64,000 bases of DNA from CALLPQ01 sp964392325. GTDB taxonomy: Bacteria > Pseudomonadota > Alphaproteobacteria > Caulobacterales > Parvularculaceae. Positions 45,226 through 53,589 of this stretch are shown piece by piece. Under the pieces are notes generated by a model that was not told where the DNA came from, did not search any database, and saw only the letters and a program-made list of their open reading frames with translations. Position 1 is the stretch's first letter, and every line of letters begins with the position of its first letter. Location: contig CAYMPJ010000009.1 in NCBI GenBank assembly GCA_964392325.1, forward strand, positions 62,001-126,000, read 5' to 3'. Position numbers and translations under genes: made by a program.

Positions 45226-45269
45226 AAAAAAATGCCCCATAGTAGTAACTACTTATGGGGCATTTTTTA
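45226..45269. terminator. Bidirectional terminator
   Basis: AATGCCCCATA (45231-45241) pairs with TATGGGGCATT (45254-45264), flanked by an A-run and a T-run, so it works for both the + strand gene ending at 45148 and the - strand gene ending at 45312. Two further hairpins precede it: CCGC/GCGG around 45155-45168 and a perfect 10-bp CTGCTAAATA/TATTTAGCAG pair at 45169-45198. Confidence 0.88.
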
Positions 45270-45311
45270 TTGATAGGTTTTTTAAAAAACAAAGCGGGAA
45301 AATCTATCGCT

Positions 45312-45830
45312 CTAGCTTCCTTCCTGATACCGGAAACGTCTGCCAAAATACTCAAGCGCAAAACCGGTCGGTATAGAATATGCAATTGTATGCAAAAGAA
45401 CGGACCACCAAGTGTAGGTACTAAAGCCAAGGAAGAATGGTCGCCCCGCTAATGGTGCAAAAAATCCTTGAGCAATTGTCCATAAGATCAATCCCCAAAC
45501 TGTACTAAGAATAAGGACATTACGCGCCTTCAATGCATCAGCAAAATATACATATCCCAAAACAAAAATGTAGGCACCAGCAAAAAAATGAATGATGAAG
45601 GCAACCGTTAGGGGTAGTGATATTCCTAATTGCGCCGTTGCCAGATTTTGAACCAAAATTGAAGGCTCCATTGGTCGCCCGAGGAAAATCGGCACAATCA
45701 ACCAAGCAAATATTTCCACCGCAATCTCACCAACGACACCAGCGGCAAACATCAATAAGATTGTATCCTTGGAAAAAATTGCTCTGGTACATTTTGATGC
45801 ATATGTCGGAAACACCTCATCATTCGTCAT
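45312..45830 (-). CDS. Polytopic membrane protein, unknown
   Basis: The 172-residue protein has four hydrophobic segments (about residues 24-48, 69-93, 103-125 and 138-160), with PIFLGRPMEPSILVQNLAT and APLAGRPFFLGFSTYTWWSVLLH as loop sequences. Two GRP motifs in matching positions hint at an internal duplication. I do not recognise the family. It lies 44 bp downstream of the OsmC gene on the same strand and is probably cotranscribed with it under operator 4. Confidence 0.7.
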   Translation of the reverse strand: MTNDEVFPTYASKCTRAIFSKDTILLMFAAGVVGEIAVEIFAWLIVPIFLGRPMEPSILVQNLATAQLGISLPLTVAFIIHFFAGAYIFVLGYVYFADALKARNVLILSTVWGLILWTIAQGFFAPLAGRPFFLGFSTYTWWSVLLHTIAYSIPTGFALEYFGRRFRYQEGS

Positions 45831-45874
45831 ATTTAGCCTCCAATATTCAAATTAATTATTCATTGGTGAAATTT

Positions 45875-46375
45875 TTACACATCAACTGAAACCCAATCAC
45901 CATCAAGCATTAACCTGTGATTGATCGTATTAACCTGGCCCATAGTCTGCTCAAGAAAACAGCCTTTGCAACCGGCTTCCAAGAGGCGCAATTTATCTTC
46001 CGGGGAAGCATCGCTTTGGATATCAACATCCAAATCAAACCCTAAGGGAGCGCCCACATATGGCTCCCGGCCAACTTGCTCAGCGCGCCAGCGTAAACTG
46101 GCTTTGATTACGACTTTATCACACGGTATTCTCAAACGTTTGGCAAATGCCCTAATCTGCGTCATCAAACAACTTGTTAAAGCCGCCGTAAAGAGCGCCA
46201 ATGGCGGTGGCGCAGTATTATCACCCCCGTGAATTTTTCCTTCATCAGTGGCTAAACTGAATGTTTCTTTGGTTGTAACGAATTCAACATCAATATCGCT
46301 GCGTAATTTTCCACTAGATCGTGCCGTACCTTCAAATATTACATCAAATGTTTTGATTTCTTTTGAGTCACTCAT
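45875..46375 (-). CDS. OsmC/Ohr family protein
   Basis: OsmC-type proteins reduce organic hydroperoxides using two cysteines. The 166-residue protein has PPPLALFTAALTSCLMTQIRAFAKRLRI, which holds the first cysteine in a long helix, and GCKGCFLEQTMGQVNTI, which holds the second. The spacing fits the family, but the sequence is diverged from classical Ohr, as in the YhfA/SACOL1771-like OsmC groups. It is preceded by operator 4 (about 180 bp upstream). Confidence 0.85.
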   Translation of the reverse strand: MSDSKEIKTFDVIFEGTARSSGKLRSDIDVEFVTTKETFSLATDEGKIHGGDNTAPPPLALFTAALTSCLMTQIRAFAKRLRIPCDKVVIKASLRWRAEQVGREPYVGAPLGFDLDVDIQSDASPEDKLRLLEAGCKGCFLEQTMGQVNTINHRLMLDGDWVSVDV

Positions 46376-46552
46376 TTTTGATAGTATTCCTTTATAATTT
46401 TTTAAATACGCATACAGATGGCCGACATTCCTATATCACCAAACCCAACTACCCGAACTACGCTATTGATAATCACTCTTTACATGGCAATTAAACGTGA
46501 TCAGGTACACCAGATCGGGTTTGAAGACAAAATAACAGCAGACACGTTATTG

Positions 46553-46566
46553 CGCAAACGTTTGCA
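46553..46566. promoter_or_regulatory. LacI-type operator 4 (upstream of the OsmC unit)
   Basis: CGCAAACGTTTGCA, core GCAAACGTTTGC at 46554-46565, in the 340-bp region 46376-46715 between the OsmC gene and the molybdenum-enzyme gene (both minus strand). The operator sits about 180 bp before the OsmC start and after the stop of the upstream gene, so it most likely controls the OsmC-membrane protein unit. Nothing else is seen in this region. Confidence 0.7.
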
Positions 46567-46715
46567 CAAATATTAAGCTTCTTGGCCACCATAAATCAAG
46601 AAAAATCTAATCATTTGATGACAAAACATAGCGTAAGCCTGTTCTGGTTATAAATACTCTTTTATTTCCTAAATTGCCCAATATCGTTCCAGGTTAAATA
46701 TACGAAGGTAGTGAG

Positions 46716-48956
46716 TTAGGAATTTAATACTTCAAGAACTCGTTCAGGCAAGAAAGGGAGATGGCGAGGTCTTGCTCTGGTAGCGGCGAAAACTGCATTT
46801 GCAATCGCTGGCGCGACCATCGGCACCCCTAATTCTCCAGCGCCTGTAGGAGGATTATCAGTTGGCAAGATATGCGTTTCGATTTCTGGCATCTCATTCA
46901 TCCGTAAAACCGGATAGTCATAAAAGTTATTTTGTTCAGTTTCCCCCTCAACGATGGTAATTTGCTCTTTCAAGGCGAGACTAAGAGCATAGACAATACT
47001 ACCGCGCAATTGCGCCTCTACATTGCGCGGTGAGACTGCCAGTCCGATATCTGCTACAATCCAGACTTTATGAAGATCAATCTCGCCCGTTGCACGATCA
47101 ACCGATAACTCAACAGCCCCTGCGGCCAGAGATTTTTTATATCCAGCGAGCGCAAGACCAATCCCCCGCCCTTCACTCTCACCAAGAGAAAGTCGGCGGC
47201 GCCAATCGCAAACCTCGCCGAGTTTGATTAGTACATCACGCGCACGAGGTGCGTCAGCGCAGAGGGAAAGCCGTAAATCCAGCGGATCCTGGCCTGCAAA
47301 ATTTGCAACCTCATCGACAAAGCTCTCGGCTGCAAAAGCGGTATAGCTTGCAGAGACACCCCGCAACGCACAAACACGCGCATGGCGATCCATGATCAGG
47401 TGCTCGGCCCGTTTATTAGGAATCGCATAATGCTGGCTCTCCGTACCGTTCATTGCAATGATGTCTTTGCCTTCAGCCGACTTCCAGCGGATTGGATTCA
47501 TGAAGGATAACGGCGACTCGCTTGCAACACGCTGGTTCCAACCAAGCAATGACCCATCTTCTCCAAAGGCTGCTCGCATGACTTGCGCAGCTTGTGGACG
47601 ATAAAGCCCGGTTTTTAAGTCATCTTCCCGGCTCCAAACCACTTTGACTGGCTTTTTTATGGCCTTGGAAATGAGTAATGCATCTTCCGCCCACTTTTGT
47701 TCATGGAGCGGAACACGAAACCCAAAGGAACCACCCATCAACATCGGGTGCAATGTGACTTTTTCAGGTGGAATATCGAGTAAAGCAGCAACGCCTAATA
47801 TTGTCATGCTTTGTGTTTGCGTACCTACCCAAAGCTCTGCCTCGCCATTCTCTTTCACATGGGCAACGGACGCCGCCGGTTCCATCGCCCCGTGATAGGC
47901 ATAGTCACTCAGATACTCAGATTGCAAAGTGTTGGCAGCTCCCTCAAAGGCTTTATCAACATCACCAATTTCCTGCCAAATAACGCCGTTCTGCGATAAA
48001 TCATTCGCAGTCTTTGCGTAGGTCTCTAAATCATCTTCACTATTGAAAGCACTGCCTGGAATTTTTTCCGACCACGTCACGTCAATCAAACGCCGCGCCT
48101 CTACCGCAGCCCAATAACTCGTTGCAACCAGTGCAACGGCATTTGGTAATTTAACAAGATCAATAAAACCCTTTATCTGCCGCGCTTTTGTATCGGAGAC
48201 AGATAATGGTGTTTGCTCTTGGGTAGGCGCACGCAACACAGATGCGTAAACCATATCGGGAACGCTAACATCAATGCCATATTCTGCTGCCCCGCGCACC
48301 TTAGAGGGGACATCAGAACGCGGAACACTCTTTCCGATATATCGATAAGCATTCGCGGGTTTTAACTGGGATTTATCAATGCTGGGCAAAGTTTGCGGCA
48401 TTTGGGCAAAGCCTGCAATTTCACCGTAAGCTATACTACGTCCAGAATTTTTATGAACCACAAGACTTGGTTCAGTTTCAAGTTCACCAACTGGAACGCC
48501 CCAATGCTCGGCAGCCGCATTCAATAAGATCAATCTTGCTTGCGCGCCGGCAATGCGCAATGGATCGAAATATCCCTCCACCGCAGTGCTTCCCGCCGTG
48601 TAAAGAAAATTACCAAAAATCGGATTACCATAAGCCTGATCGTGAACAGCGACAGTTTCAACCTCGACTTTATCCCACGCTGCATCCATTTCTTCAGCCA
48701 AGATCAAGGGCACATGAGTCATAGACCCCTGCCCCATCTCGGTGGCGGCAAACATAATTTTGATGCGATCATCCGGGTATAATGTCACCCAGATATTTGG
48801 TGAGACAGATGATTGTGTTGCTAAAGTGCTCGCCCCTTCGGGGGGGCGATCCCCTTCACAAGCGCTCAACAGACCGGTCGCTCCCACCGTAAAGACAAGA
48901 CCACCAGTTTTAAGAAGCGTGCGCCGGGATAGCGTATTGAAATCATTCTGGGACAT
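46716..48956 (-). CDS. Ior-type molybdenum hydroxylase, large subunit
   Basis: The 746-residue protein belongs to the xanthine oxidase family of the IorB/aldehyde oxidoreductase branch. It starts with a twin-arginine signal (SRRTLLKTGG, then GLLSAC, possibly lipidated). Molybdopterin-binding segments include GSFGFRVPLHEQKWAEDALL, and the catalytic glutamate is in TGAGELGVPMVAPAIAN near the C-terminus. Such enzymes act in the periplasm on N-heterocycles or aldehydes and pass electrons through the FeS subunit, usually to a cytochrome. No cytochrome gene is adjacent. It follows the FeS subunit gene by 5 bp. Confidence 0.92.
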   Translation of the reverse strand: MSQNDFNTLSRRTLLKTGGLVFTVGATGLLSACEGDRPPEGASTLATQSSVSPNIWVTLYPDDRIKIMFAATEMGQGSMTHVPLILAEEMDAAWDKVEVETVAVHDQAYGNPIFGNFLYTAGSTAVEGYFDPLRIAGAQARLILLNAAAEHWGVPVGELETEPSLVVHKNSGRSIAYGEIAGFAQMPQTLPSIDKSQLKPANAYRYIGKSVPRSDVPSKVRGAAEYGIDVSVPDMVYASVLRAPTQEQTPLSVSDTKARQIKGFIDLVKLPNAVALVATSYWAAVEARRLIDVTWSEKIPGSAFNSEDDLETYAKTANDLSQNGVIWQEIGDVDKAFEGAANTLQSEYLSDYAYHGAMEPAASVAHVKENGEAELWVGTQTQSMTILGVAALLDIPPEKVTLHPMLMGGSFGFRVPLHEQKWAEDALLISKAIKKPVKVVWSREDDLKTGLYRPQAAQVMRAAFGEDGSLLGWNQRVASESPLSFMNPIRWKSAEGKDIIAMNGTESQHYAIPNKRAEHLIMDRHARVCALRGVSASYTAFAAESFVDEVANFAGQDPLDLRLSLCADAPRARDVLIKLGEVCDWRRRLSLGESEGRGIGLALAGYKKSLAAGAVELSVDRATGEIDLHKVWIVADIGLAVSPRNVEAQLRGSIVYALSLALKEQITIVEGETEQNNFYDYPVLRMNEMPEIETHILPTDNPPTGAGELGVPMVAPAIANAVFAATRARPRHLPFLPERVLEVLNS

Positions 48957-48961
48957 GGGTT

Positions 48962-49414
48962 TTATCCTTGCCCGGATGCGCGCTCAATTGCGCGAATAAT
49001 ATAATGATAAGTTCCGCATCGACACAGATTCGAGCTCATGTGATCGACGATCTCCCCGCGAGTCGGTTTAGGATTTTGTTCAAGAAGTTCAGCCGCGCGC
49101 ATTATTTGTCCAGACTGACAATATCCGCATTGTGGTGTTTGCTCTTCAACCCAAGCCCGCTGCAACGGATGATCACCATCGGGTGATAAACCTTCGATTG
49201 TTGTAACCTCCTGATCGGCTACGGCATCCAGAGAGGTAATGCAGGAATAGGTCGACTGACCGTTTATGTGCACCATGCAGGCACCGCAACTACCCACACC
49301 GCAACCAAATTTCACGCCCTTTTTGTTAAACTCATCGCGCATCACCCAGAGCAAAGGCGTTTCTGGAGGAGAAGATGCCTCTACGGCTTCACCATTCAAA
49401 CGAAATTTTGTCAT
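48962..49414 (-). CDS. Ior-type (2Fe-2S) subunit
   Basis: The 150-residue protein carries two [2Fe-2S] centres: the plant-type ferredoxin set CGVGSCGACMVH plus a later cysteine (STYSC), and the helical-domain set CGYCQSGQI with CRCGTYHYI. It transfers electrons from the molybdenum subunit encoded next. No signal is present, as usual, because the small subunit is co-exported with the Tat-dependent large one. It follows the SDR gene by 97 bp on the same strand. Confidence 0.95.
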   Translation of the reverse strand: MTKFRLNGEAVEASSPPETPLLWVMRDEFNKKGVKFGCGVGSCGACMVHINGQSTYSCITSLDAVADQEVTTIEGLSPDGDHPLQRAWVEEQTPQCGYCQSGQIMRAAELLEQNPKPTRGEIVDHMSSNLCRCGTYHYIIRAIERASGQG

Positions 49415-49511
49415 TCATTTGTCCTCTGATTATTTTCAAAGATTGAGAATAAAATTAGCCGAAGTCCCAAATCCTTTTTCTGCCCCCCCCAAGGGGCAAT
49501 GCCAGACCAGA

Positions 49512-50267
49512 TTATTTATTGCCTGCCCCTTCAAACGGAACAAATTGCGTTCCGCCATAGGTTTGCTCTGTTGGCATAATTTCCATCTGGCTAATATTTA
49601 CGCGCCATGGCGCGCTCACACAATAAACGATAGCATCAGCGATATCAGCAGCCGTCAGTTCTTCTGACTTTGTATCCGTTACCTTATCCAACATATCTTT
49701 ATCATCAATCGCGACATTATAAAACTCGCTTATGACACGGCCCGGATTAATCTCGGTTACTCGCACACCAGTCCCCTGAAGTTCCTGACGCAAATCACGG
49801 CACACCTTGTGAATGGCTCCTTTCGTTGCCCCGTACAAGGCTGCCGGAGCGGGATAGAGCGCTAATACCGAGCTCATATTGACGATATGCCCGCGCCCGC
49901 GCTCAATCATTCCGGGTACAACCGAACAAAGCATATGCAATGCCGATGTTACATTTGTGTCAATCGTCATTTCTATATCTTCAATATCTGCCTTCCAAAT
50001 CGCCCCGAGAGAACGACCAAGGCCTGCATTATTGACCAATATATCAACGGGTACATCTGCGCCGATACGCTTTACTGCGTCCCGGTCGCGCACATCGAGC
50101 GCATGGGGAATACAACCGGTTTCATCACGCAACGCCTCAAGACGCTCTAGCCTACGCGCAGCAGCGTGAACAACAACACCTTTTTCGCGAAGCGCGCGCA
50201 CAGTTGCCTCTCCAATGCCACTAGAAGCGCCAGTAACAAGTGCTGTTGTGTTTTCGCCAATCGACAT
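49512..50267 (-). CDS. Short-chain dehydrogenase/reductase (SDR)
   Basis: The 251-residue classical SDR has TGASSGIGEATV, NNAG, the catalytic Ser in NMSSVLALYPAPAALYGATK and the YxxxK pair in the same stretch, which is complete. The A-R-R motif after the second strand (HAAARRLERLEAL) favours NADP(H). It resembles YdfG/serine 3-dehydrogenase-like SDRs. It sits between dld (29 bp) and the Ior genes, so it may oxidise an alcohol or hydroxy acid in the same route. Confidence 0.92.
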   Translation of the reverse strand: MSIGENTTALVTGASSGIGEATVRALREKGVVVHAAARRLERLEALRDETGCIPHALDVRDRDAVKRIGADVPVDILVNNAGLGRSLGAIWKADIEDIEMTIDTNVTSALHMLCSVVPGMIERGRGHIVNMSSVLALYPAPAALYGATKGAIHKVCRDLRQELQGTGVRVTEINPGRVISEFYNVAIDDKDMLDKVTDTKSEELTAADIADAIVYCVSAPWRVNISQMEIMPTEQTYGGTQFVPFEGAGNK

Positions 50268-50296
50268 ATGCTTACCTCAAAATTTATGACGCTTTT

Positions 50297-51994
50297 TTAA
50301 GCGTAATGTTTATGTTTAGACATTTTTCCAATGCCCGGGTTGAATGAATTTGTTGGATCAAGGGATTGATAAAAATCGCGCAAATCCTGCTCTGCTTCAT
50401 AATATTGACCGACATTATGTTCAGCGGGGTATTTTGCGCCGCGTTGTTCTAGTCGCTCGGTAAGCTGCGCTTTCAGCTTCACCATATCCACGCCTTTTTT
50501 TACGACAAAGTCATGATGGAAAACGTGACAGAAAAAATGGCTCAAAATAAACGGACCCGCCAGTTGATCATGCAATTCAGGCGGTAAGGGAACATGCCAA
50601 TCATCATCGTCACGGCGCAACGCAATATCGAATGGCATTAACCCTTCTACCTTGTCTGAATGAACAATACTAAATCGAGCCGACGCCCCCCCCGCAACGA
50701 AACGGTGTAACAACGCAGCAGACCCTTCTTTTTTTGAACATAAAAAAAAGTCAGCGGATTTTTTCTCAGCAAATATTTCCTTCAAAAGATCATGAAGAGG
50801 TTCAATGGCACCGTCATTGGCTTTGATCATTAGCTGGTGCTCAAAACGTTTACGATATTGACGGATACGTTTTGGCAAGTGATTTGGCCAGAATTTTGCC
50901 GCAACTTGCAAAAAACGATCAATGAAATTCTTCGGTAAAAATGGAATGGCCTTCAGATAACCATCCATCGAGCTTTTAAACGAAAATAATTTTGGCAGGA
51001 AAGATGCGCCGAAAATTTTGATAAATAAATAAGTATCTTTGCAATATTTTTCAGCAGCATCAAAATAGCTACTGTGCATATATTCGCCAAGCTCTGGCAA
51101 TTCTTTGAGTTCGGTCAAGACCCGTTTACGCAACTGCGTAAACTGCGTTGGATCATTGGTGCCGATATAAAAAACTTGCTCTCGTTTTGGCGCCTCAAAA
51201 GTATCGAGACGAACAGCAAATACAGCTATCTTACCAGCGCACCCACTTGCCTCATGAAGACGCCGCTTGTCAGCATTATAACGCGCAGGCGTATCGGCAT
51301 TTATATCGCGAACACGCGCTTCATATTCTGTATCTGATGCAAGTTTATTACTGGGGCCCGGGGTTAGCTCGAAATTTCTTTTTTCTAGATTATCAATTAT
51401 CTCTTCGGCGTTATCCCCCAGATCAATATCGAGATGGTTCACCAGCTCCAGTTCCCCATTTTGATTAAGCTGCGCGAAAAGTGATAGTTCTGTGTAAGCC
51501 GGACCACGGTTGACCAACGATCCACCGGAATTATTACAAACACCGCCAACAATTGATGCACCTATGCAAGACGAACCAATAACCGAATGAGGTGAGCGGT
51601 CAATACCATCAAGAGCCTCTTCCAATCTGTAGAGCGTAGAACCAGCAAACCCGAGAACCTGTTTGCCTTGATTGAGCAAAATTATATCGTCAATTTTGAG
51701 GGTGCTTATAACCACAACATCCCGCTCATAATCATCACCATACGGCGTAGACCCACCATTAAGCCCGGTGTTCGCGGCTTGCATAATTATGATTTTATCG
51801 TATTCGACACATATTTTCAGCACACGCCACAATTCGCCAAGAGAGCCCGGTATAATCGCGGCAAACGCCTTGCCTGATCCAATTCTTATACCTGTTTGGT
51901 AATGCTTGAGCTTGCGCTCTGTTCTTAAGACGTTTTTTTGTCCTACGACTTCGGCAAGTGAATTGAAAAAAATTTTGTCGGTTTTGGTGGTCAT
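50297..51994 (-). CDS. dld: Quinone-dependent D-lactate dehydrogenase
   Basis: The membrane-associated FAD enzyme oxidises D-lactate to pyruvate and feeds the quinone pool. The 565-residue protein matches the E. coli Dld type: the PCMH FAD domain with QAANTGLNGGSTPYG and VIGSSCIGASIVGGVCNNSGGSLVNRGPAYTE, the cap region, and the C-terminal membrane-binding helices. It is the first gene of the minus-strand unit dld-SDR-IorA-IorB, with operator 5 about 180 bp upstream in a region shared with a divergent TRAP binding-protein gene. Confidence 0.94.
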   Translation of the reverse strand: MTTKTDKIFFNSLAEVVGQKNVLRTERKLKHYQTGIRIGSGKAFAAIIPGSLGELWRVLKICVEYDKIIIMQAANTGLNGGSTPYGDDYERDVVVISTLKIDDIILLNQGKQVLGFAGSTLYRLEEALDGIDRSPHSVIGSSCIGASIVGGVCNNSGGSLVNRGPAYTELSLFAQLNQNGELELVNHLDIDLGDNAEEIIDNLEKRNFELTPGPSNKLASDTEYEARVRDINADTPARYNADKRRLHEASGCAGKIAVFAVRLDTFEAPKREQVFYIGTNDPTQFTQLRKRVLTELKELPELGEYMHSSYFDAAEKYCKDTYLFIKIFGASFLPKLFSFKSSMDGYLKAIPFLPKNFIDRFLQVAAKFWPNHLPKRIRQYRKRFEHQLMIKANDGAIEPLHDLLKEIFAEKKSADFFLCSKKEGSAALLHRFVAGGASARFSIVHSDKVEGLMPFDIALRRDDDDWHVPLPPELHDQLAGPFILSHFFCHVFHHDFVVKKGVDMVKLKAQLTERLEQRGAKYPAEHNVGQYYEAEQDLRDFYQSLDPTNSFNPGIGKMSKHKHYA

Positions 51995-52172
51995 ACTAGT
52001 ATCGAATGTTACCGCCCTAAAATAGGTTTATAATATTTTCATTTGCAACTATGCATACGCCTATCAATCGTAAACATAAAATTGTACAATCAAGTTCACA
52101 CAGGTAAATATACACCATGTTTTAGAACACAGTTACCCCTATCGTGCCCAGATTCTTTATGTCAGTATTAGT

Positions 52173-52186
52173 TGCAAACGTTTGCA
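52173..52186. promoter_or_regulatory. LacI-type operator 5 (dld / DctP divergent promoter)
   Basis: TGCAAACGTTTGCA, perfect 14-bp palindrome, core 52174-52185. It lies in the 276-bp divergent region between dld (-) and the TRAP binding-protein gene (+), 85 bp before the latter start. It may control both directions. Confidence 0.75.
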
Positions 52187-52270
52187 CAATCAAGTAATTA
52201 AACAGATGTAGAATGGCTTGGTCGATAGCGATTAATCGGAACCATACTCAATTCGAAAGGCCCTGCTTAC

Positions 52271-53353
52271 ATGTCGGCGATGATGAAATTATTGGTAACC
52301 CTAACGACAGTGATAACGCTTCTTAATGGATGCGGCGTAAGAGATGCGAATACTTTTACCCTACGCATCGGGTCAGGGCACCCAGCCGGACCAGCCGTTT
52401 ATCCCACTCAGCTTCGGGATTATTTTGTCCCAGAAGTCAAAAAACGCGTTGCCGAGCAGACACAATACAAGGTCCGTTTTGTCGAGGGTTATGGCGGCTC
52501 AATCGCTTCAGCAGCCGAAACACTAGAAGCCGTTCAGAGCGGCATTCTCGATATTGGTGGTTATTGCGTTTGCTTTGAGCCCTCAAAACTGTTCCTGCAT
52601 AATTTTATGTATTTCACACCTTTCGGGCCACAAGAGTCGGGAAAATCTGTTGCCTTGGCCCGTAAAGTCTATGAGGCGCATCCGTGGCTGGAAGAACAAT
52701 TAAACCACGACTATAAACAGCGCTTGCTCGCCCTTAATGGTTGGGACAATTACCACCTAGGCACTGTTCAACCCTGGAAAACAATTGAAGATCTGGACGG
52801 CGTAAAAATTGGCGGCGCAGGACCAAATCTCCCATGGTTACAATATGCTGGCGTAATCCCTGTGCAATCATCCCTACCCGAGGGCTACCTTGCGCTGGAA
52901 ACCGGGGTTTACGATGGTTGGTTGATGTTTCCATCGGCATATTACAGCTTTAAATTTCATGAGCCTGCGCCCCATTATACATTGATTGGCTTTGGAGCCA
53001 TGGGCGGCGCGGTTATTATTACCATGAACAATAAGCGCTTTAATAAACTTCCCCCTGAAGTTCAGAAAATTATCCAAGAAGTCTCCCGCGATTACGAAAT
53101 ACGCGCAGCCAAAGCTCTGGATAACCGTCAAATTCGGGGATTGGAAGACTTGCGAAATTCCGGCGCTTCCGTCGCGGAGTTACCAGAAGAGACCCGTTCA
53201 ATATGGGCCAAATCTCTCTCCGGATTTCCAAATGATATGGCGCAAGAAGCTAATGGCCGCGGGATGCCCGGTTCCGCAATCATGAAAACCTATCGCGACG
53301 AAATAACAAAAACCGGTCATCCCTGGCCTGTTGAATATACCATCGAGGACTAG
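52271..53353 (+). CDS. TRAP transporter substrate-binding lipoprotein (DctP family)
   Basis: The 360-residue protein has a lipoprotein signal (lipobox LLNGC, Cys 21) and the DctP fold (LRIGSGHPAG, GSIASAAETLEAVQSGILDIG). In the segment that normally carries the substrate-carboxylate arginine (G-x-K-x-R), it reads GVKIGGAG (177-184), with glycine in place of Arg. The ligand contact is thus changed, and a non-carboxylate or otherwise bound ligand is possible. An AAAGG site precedes ATG 52271. No membrane subunits are adjacent. The orphan DctQM at 30715-32563 lacks a DctP and shares the operator, so the three are probably one transporter. Confidence 0.88.
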   Translation: MSAMMKLLVTLTTVITLLNGCGVRDANTFTLRIGSGHPAGPAVYPTQLRDYFVPEVKKRVAEQTQYKVRFVEGYGGSIASAAETLEAVQSGILDIGGYCVCFEPSKLFLHNFMYFTPFGPQESGKSVALARKVYEAHPWLEEQLNHDYKQRLLALNGWDNYHLGTVQPWKTIEDLDGVKIGGAGPNLPWLQYAGVIPVQSSLPEGYLALETGVYDGWLMFPSAYYSFKFHEPAPHYTLIGFGAMGGAVIITMNNKRFNKLPPEVQKIIQEVSRDYEIRAAKALDNRQIRGLEDLRNSGASVAELPEETRSIWAKSLSGFPNDMAQEANGRGMPGSAIMKTYRDEITKTGHPWPVEYTIED

Positions 53354-53420
53354 GCAAAATTAATTGTACTATTTGGAAATACGGTAGTTCCACAAATTTT
53401 TCTTACCTGCAAAAATTCAC

Positions 53421-53458
53421 CCTGCACAATGCTTTTGCAGATTTTCGGTCAGGCTCTT
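53421..53458. repeat. Copy 1 of a 38-bp intergenic repeat
   Basis: The segment starts CCTGCACAATGCTTTTGCAG and ends in AGGCTCTT. It matches copy 2 at 53519-53556 at about 30 of 38 positions. Both contain a near-palindrome of the form GCAAAATGCTTTTGC. They lie between the convergent DctP and KdsB-like genes. No ORF is seen in 53354-53589. Confidence 0.65.
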
Positions 53459-53518
53459 AATTTAGGCTTTAGAGCCGGCAGCGCATGAACTTTTCTGAAA
53501 CGGACGTCTGATCTATAA

Positions 53519-53556
53519 CCCGCAAAATGCTTTTGCAGTTTTTCGATTAGGCTCTA
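53519..53556. repeat. Copy 2 of a 38-bp intergenic repeat
   Basis: It starts CCCGCAAAATGCTTTTGCAG and ends AGGCTCTA, in direct orientation to copy 1 and 98 bp from it (start to start). The inner inverted repeat GCAAAA/TTTTGC is perfect here. Confidence 0.65.
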
Positions 53557-53589
53557 GGGGCACACCCATTCTCGTATTTTCCGTGAGAA

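Noticed and set aside
46121..46145. AAACGTTT inside the OsmC gene
   Set aside because: The flanks are TC and GG, so the 12-bp core is not complete, and it lies within coding sequence.
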